Shown: positions 5,887 through 7,823 of the stretch, piece by piece
Layout of the letters: every line of letters starts with the position of its first letter
Position numbering within the stretch: position 1 is the stretch's first letter
Source of the DNA: Xanthobacteraceae bacterium
GTDB taxonomy: Bacteria; Pseudomonadota; Alphaproteobacteria; Rhizobiales; Xanthobacteraceae
Direction: 5' to 3'
Length of the DNA stretch: 7,823 nt
Assembly: GCA_030043175.1 (NCBI GenBank)
Contig: JASHYD010000628.1
Span: forward strand, 1-7,823
Notes under the pieces: generated by a model
Databases searched by the model: none
Told to the model about the DNA's origin: nothing
Seen by the model: the letters and a program-made list of their open reading frames with translations, nothing else
Made by a program: the position numbers and the translations under genes

Positions 5887-6491
5887 AAGGTAGATGGGGG
5901 GATGCCCGCGACGCCGCACACCTCCGCGTTCCCGACGCTACGGGGTTAGAGATCCTGCAGGTGGGCGCCGCGGTTCATCCAGGCAGGTAATGCTTATTGG
6001 ATACCGGTCCCGGAGCCCAAACGCTCGTACGAAAAGCAAGCCTCTTCAAGCGGAAGCCCGCGCATCCGCCAACTCACGGATTTAGAGACCACTAACCCAG
6101 CAGGAACGCGCGCCGTGCATATGCGAAGATAGCCCAGGCACCGATCGAGCGCCTGGTTGTGATCTTCGAGCGTTTTTTTTGCACGAGCCCGAGCTGCTCG
6201 GCGAGCTGGCCCGCTGCGACACCGCGGGCCGTCGCCGGCTGTCGCCGACGTGTCCACGGTGGACGCGCTGCACGCCGACCGGTCCGCGAGCGGACCTGTG
6301 CCCGCCGAGCTTGAGCACGGCCCGGCATCGGGAAGGCCCGCCAAGCTGTTGGGCGCCATGCTGCAAGTGGGAATCCGCCGGAGCCGAGATGGGACAGCAA
6401 CGGCTATCGGATCAGCCCCAAGCTGCGGAAGCAGCTTTCCGCGGCGGGAGCCCTATCGCGGTGGCCCGCGCAAGGCAGGGGCAAACCAACT
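5877..6491. other. Long stretch without a convincing gene
   Basis: This segment of about 615 bases has no frame I can support as an intact gene. It contains an orphan plus-strand open frame at 5950-6132 with protein-like residues (RFIQAGNAYWIPVPEPKR) but no start codon, a nested hairpin followed by eight T (6124-6180), and from 6181 to about 6330 an extremely GC-rich block (80% and 75% GC in its first two 60-base lines). In that block several frames stay open simply because stop codons are rare. It reads as decayed DNA. Confidence 0.5.
6124..6180 (+). terminator. Nested hairpin followed by eight T (candidate terminator or sRNA end)
   Basis: CGAAGAT (6124-6130) pairs perfectly with ATCTTCG (6162-6168). 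Inside it CCAGGC (6134-6139) pairs with GCCTGG (6151-6156). AGCG and then eight T (6173-6180) follow. On the plus strand this has the form of a Rho-independent terminator with an interrupted stem. The nearest plus-strand gene ends almost 250 bases before it, so it might end that long transcript or an unlisted small RNA. The stem is broken by 3- and 5-base internal loops, so its strength is uncertain. Confidence 0.42.
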
Positions 6492-6983
6492 TTAGCTGTT
6501 GTCGCCTACGCCAATCGTCCGCCGCAGCGTCCTGGCGTTGATCAAAATCGCAACAATAGACTGAGTCAAGCTGATCAAAGTAAGCATAAGAAACTCAGTG
6601 TTGTTGAAGATAGCATCAAGTGGCTGCACACCGGCCGCCCCAAGAGCGAAAAGCAAGACCTGAATACCACCGACTGCACCCATCAAGATGGCTTCGATCG
6701 TGTTATCAACTCCAGGATAAGAGACCTTTAGCTGCTCGGCCATCGCCATCATCGCAGCAGCGACCATAAGGACCTCAACCCAAGAGAGATGGTACTGACC
6801 CCACTCGACCAGAGTGGCCCTCGGATCCGGGAAGATGAACTTCCCCACTATGAAAAGAGCGAGGATGTATAAGAAACCGGGCATGTATTTGAGCGGACCG
6901 CTTCTTGGCGCGCCCCGGACATATGGAGCAGTTGCAGATCTCAAAATTGTGCCATCGGAGCTTCTGACATCGATCCCTGACAT
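6492..6983 (-). CDS. Four-helix membrane protein of unknown function, 163 aa
   Basis: This 163-aa protein has a polar N-terminus (1-33) and four likely membrane helices at about 34-52, 68-84, 95-119 and 129-150, ending in a basic then polar tail (RTLRRTIGVGDNS). There is no signal peptide and no catalytic motif I know. AGGAAAAGG three bases before the ATG at 6983 supports the start. Small size, four helices and charged ends recall holin-like or small-transporter proteins, but I see no specific family signature and do not assign one. Its 3' part is AT-rich (6541-6600 is about 37% GC), unlike the GC-rich DNA just downstream, which suggests separate ancestry. No EcfG-type promoter is found in front of it, and it appears to be a single-gene unit. 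Confidence 0.8.
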   Translation of the reverse strand: MSGIDVRSSDGTILRSATAPYVRGAPRSGPLKYMPGFLYILALFIVGKFIFPDPRATLVEWGQYHLSWVEVLMVAAAMMAMAEQLKVSYPGVDNTIEAILMGAVGGIQVLLFALGAAGVQPLDAIFNNTEFLMLTLISLTQSIVAILINARTLRRTIGVGDNS

Positions 6984-7224
6984 TGCCTTTTCCTGTGTCT
7001 TCGGAAGCGGCTGGCCGCTGATGGTTTCAATAACTTACCCCAGCGATGAGCCCGCGGCCGACCTCATGAGCAGCTAGCAGCAGCTCAACGGGCACGCCCG
7101 GCAAGAAGCCGCCCAGACCATCGCATCTCGCGGTCAAGCGATTTATTAAGGGAGGGCGGCCTCTGGGTCGCCCTCGAACATCGCTGATCTCTCCTGCTCA
7201 GCCAGCAAGGGGAGAGGTATTAAG
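6984..7224. other. Intergenic region with a terminator candidate
   Basis: I see no gene in this stretch. It is the leader of the minus-strand membrane-protein gene on its left and the trailer of the minus-strand DUF1236 gene on its right. The only clear structure is the hairpin at 7152-7175. Confidence 0.5.
7152..7175 (-). terminator. Probable terminator hairpin of the DUF1236 gene
   Basis: GAGGGCG and CGCCCTC form a perfect 7-bp GC-rich stem that continues, after one mismatch, with CC/GG around a CAGA loop. It lies about 50 bases past the stop codon of the DUF1236 gene on the minus strand. The downstream tract on that strand (CCTTAATAAAT) is only modestly T-rich, so termination may be partial or need a factor. 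Confidence 0.5.
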
Positions 7225-7641
7225 TTATTCGAGGATTTCTACGATACGGCGGCTGCCCGGCTCTACAATGACCGGCCGATCGTTCACGATCGCATACCGG
7301 TAGCCAGGCCTCACATGATACTCGCGAGGCACTTCGTAGAACGTTACGCCCCGCTCTGGTAGCACCTCGCCAACACGCACATCGCTGTCGTACCGGAACG
7401 AGGGGTGGTGCTCACGGATAACGTATTCGCGAAACCGCGGTCGCTCTTCAACGCCCAGGATGCCGCCGACGGTACCGGTTGCGGCACCGACCGCTCCACC
7501 GACAATCGCCCCAAGAGGTCCAGCCGCTCTGTCGCCTGCTGCCGCTCCCTCCTCGGCTCCCCGGATTGTGCCTTGTGCGTGCGCAGCATAGGGCAGTGTT
7601 GCGATAAAGAGCGCGGCAATCGTAAGCAAGCTCTTGTTCAT
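7225..7641 (-). CDS. Exported DUF1236-domain protein
   Basis: This is a 138-aa protein sent across the inner membrane by a clear signal peptide (MNKSLLTIAALFIATLPYAA; likely cut after AHA at 22). Residues 41-63 form a glycine-zipper-like segment (GPLGAIVGGAVGAATGTVGG), which may insert in or pack against a membrane. Residues 67-137 are a DUF1236 domain: DSDVRVGEVLPE, FYEVPREY and YRYAIVNDRPVIVEP are typical of the family, which is common in Bradyrhizobium and of unknown biochemical function, probably in the envelope. AGGAG six bases before ATG 7641 fixes the start; the longer frame from 7731 would put 30 polar residues before the signal peptide. An EcfG-like promoter and a leader stem-loop lie upstream, and a hairpin follows the gene. 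Confidence 0.9.
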   Translation of the reverse strand: MNKSLLTIAALFIATLPYAAHAQGTIRGAEEGAAAGDRAAGPLGAIVGGAVGAATGTVGGILGVEERPRFREYVIREHHPSFRYDSDVRVGEVLPERGVTFYEVPREYHVRPGYRYAIVNDRPVIVEPGSRRIVEILE

Positions 7642-7700
7642 GTTCGCTCCTGTCTCGTTTCGGGATTTCCCCCCTACACGTCCGCGAAGAAAAGGCACCG

Positions 7701-7735
7701 CCCGATGGTGGGTTGGGGGCACGAGAACCATCGGG
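7701..7735 (-). promoter_or_regulatory. 9-bp stem-loop in the DUF1236 leader
   Basis: CCCGATGGT (7701-7709) and ACCATCGGG (7727-7735) are perfect inverted repeats around a 17-base loop that is C-rich in the minus-strand RNA. If transcription starts from the promoter at 7754-7778, the stem begins about ten bases into the message and 60 bases before the start codon. It might stabilise the 5' end or bind a protein. As DNA it could also be an operator. Confidence 0.5.
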
Positions 7736-7753
7736 AAATCGCAGTGAGTCGCT

Positions 7754-7778
7754 AACCCGCCAAAGCTAGAAAGGTTCC
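7754..7778 (-). promoter_or_regulatory. EcfG-like promoter of the DUF1236 gene
   Basis: On the minus strand GGAAC (7778-7774) is followed after 16 bases by GGTT (7757-7754), equivalent to GGAAC-N17-GTT, an allowed variant of the EcfG consensus. Predicted initiation near 7747 gives a leader of about 105 bases. It is one base off the strict CGTT form, so support is weaker than for the other two sites. Confidence 0.52.
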
Positions 7779-7823
7779 GCTGTGGGAACTGATCACCACC
7801 TCTTGATTTCCGCTCCCCGTTCT

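Noticed and set aside
5990..6085. MLIGY start resembling serine recombinases
   Set aside because: Only the first five residues match. The catalytic serine region and everything after are absent, and a different frame looks more protein-like.
6092..6541. Several overlapping frames of 80-120 codons on both strands
   Set aside because: The block is up to 80% GC, where stops are rare. The products are Arg/Ala/Pro-rich and none has a good ribosome site or motif.
1..7823. tRNA or rRNA genes, CRISPR arrays, insertion sequences
   Set aside because: No tRNA-like cloverleaf, rRNA signature, regularly spaced repeat array, transposase motif or paired terminal inverted repeat was seen on either strand.

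Overview
The window looks like an accessory or poorly conserved part of an alphaproteobacterial chromosome, most likely from the Bradyrhizobium/Rhodopseudomonas/Afipia group. The reasons are the DUF1236 protein, the small 'LYRAE..RDLA' type protein, the PAS-PAS hybrid kinase, and promoters of the GGAAC-N16-CGTT type used by the alphaproteobacterial general-stress sigma factor EcfG. Family assignments were made by eye and from memory; no database search was run.

Layout from left to right. Positions 1-166 hold no gene. Positions 167-2119 (minus) encode a soluble PAS-PAS-HisKA-HATPase-REC hybrid histidine kinase, with an EcfG-type promoter just upstream (2166-2190). Positions 2394-2734 (minus) are the decayed remains of a conserved exported protein, lying directly behind the stop codon of an AI-2E/PerM-family membrane protein (2755-3966, minus). 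Positions 3967-5460 are a gene-poor stretch with two intact small genes on the minus strand (41 aa at 4146-4271 and 56 aa at 4684-4854). It also holds a frameshifted paralogue of the second (4350-4513), the frameshifted 5' end of an ATP-dependent DNA ligase gene (5140-5246, plus) and a TPR-like scrap (5321-5416, minus). A second EcfG-type promoter (5464-5488, plus) precedes a 102-aa gene (5568-5876, plus) of clearly lower GC than its surroundings. Positions 5877-6491 contain no convincing gene but do contain an orphan reading frame, a nested hairpin followed by eight T, and a very GC-rich block. Positions 6492-6983 (minus) encode a four-helix membrane protein of unknown function. Positions 7225-7641 (minus) encode an exported DUF1236 protein with a third, slightly weaker EcfG-like promoter (7754-7778) and a 9-bp stem-loop in its leader.

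The unifying theme I infer is the general stress response. Three separate transcription units (sensor kinase, low-GC orphan, envelope DUF1236 protein) carry the same promoter signature, while the DNA between them is littered with broken genes. I see no complete novel multi-gene system. The most promising leads are the shared promoter signature, the two unlisted small proteins, the 102-aa orphan and the T8-ended hairpin.
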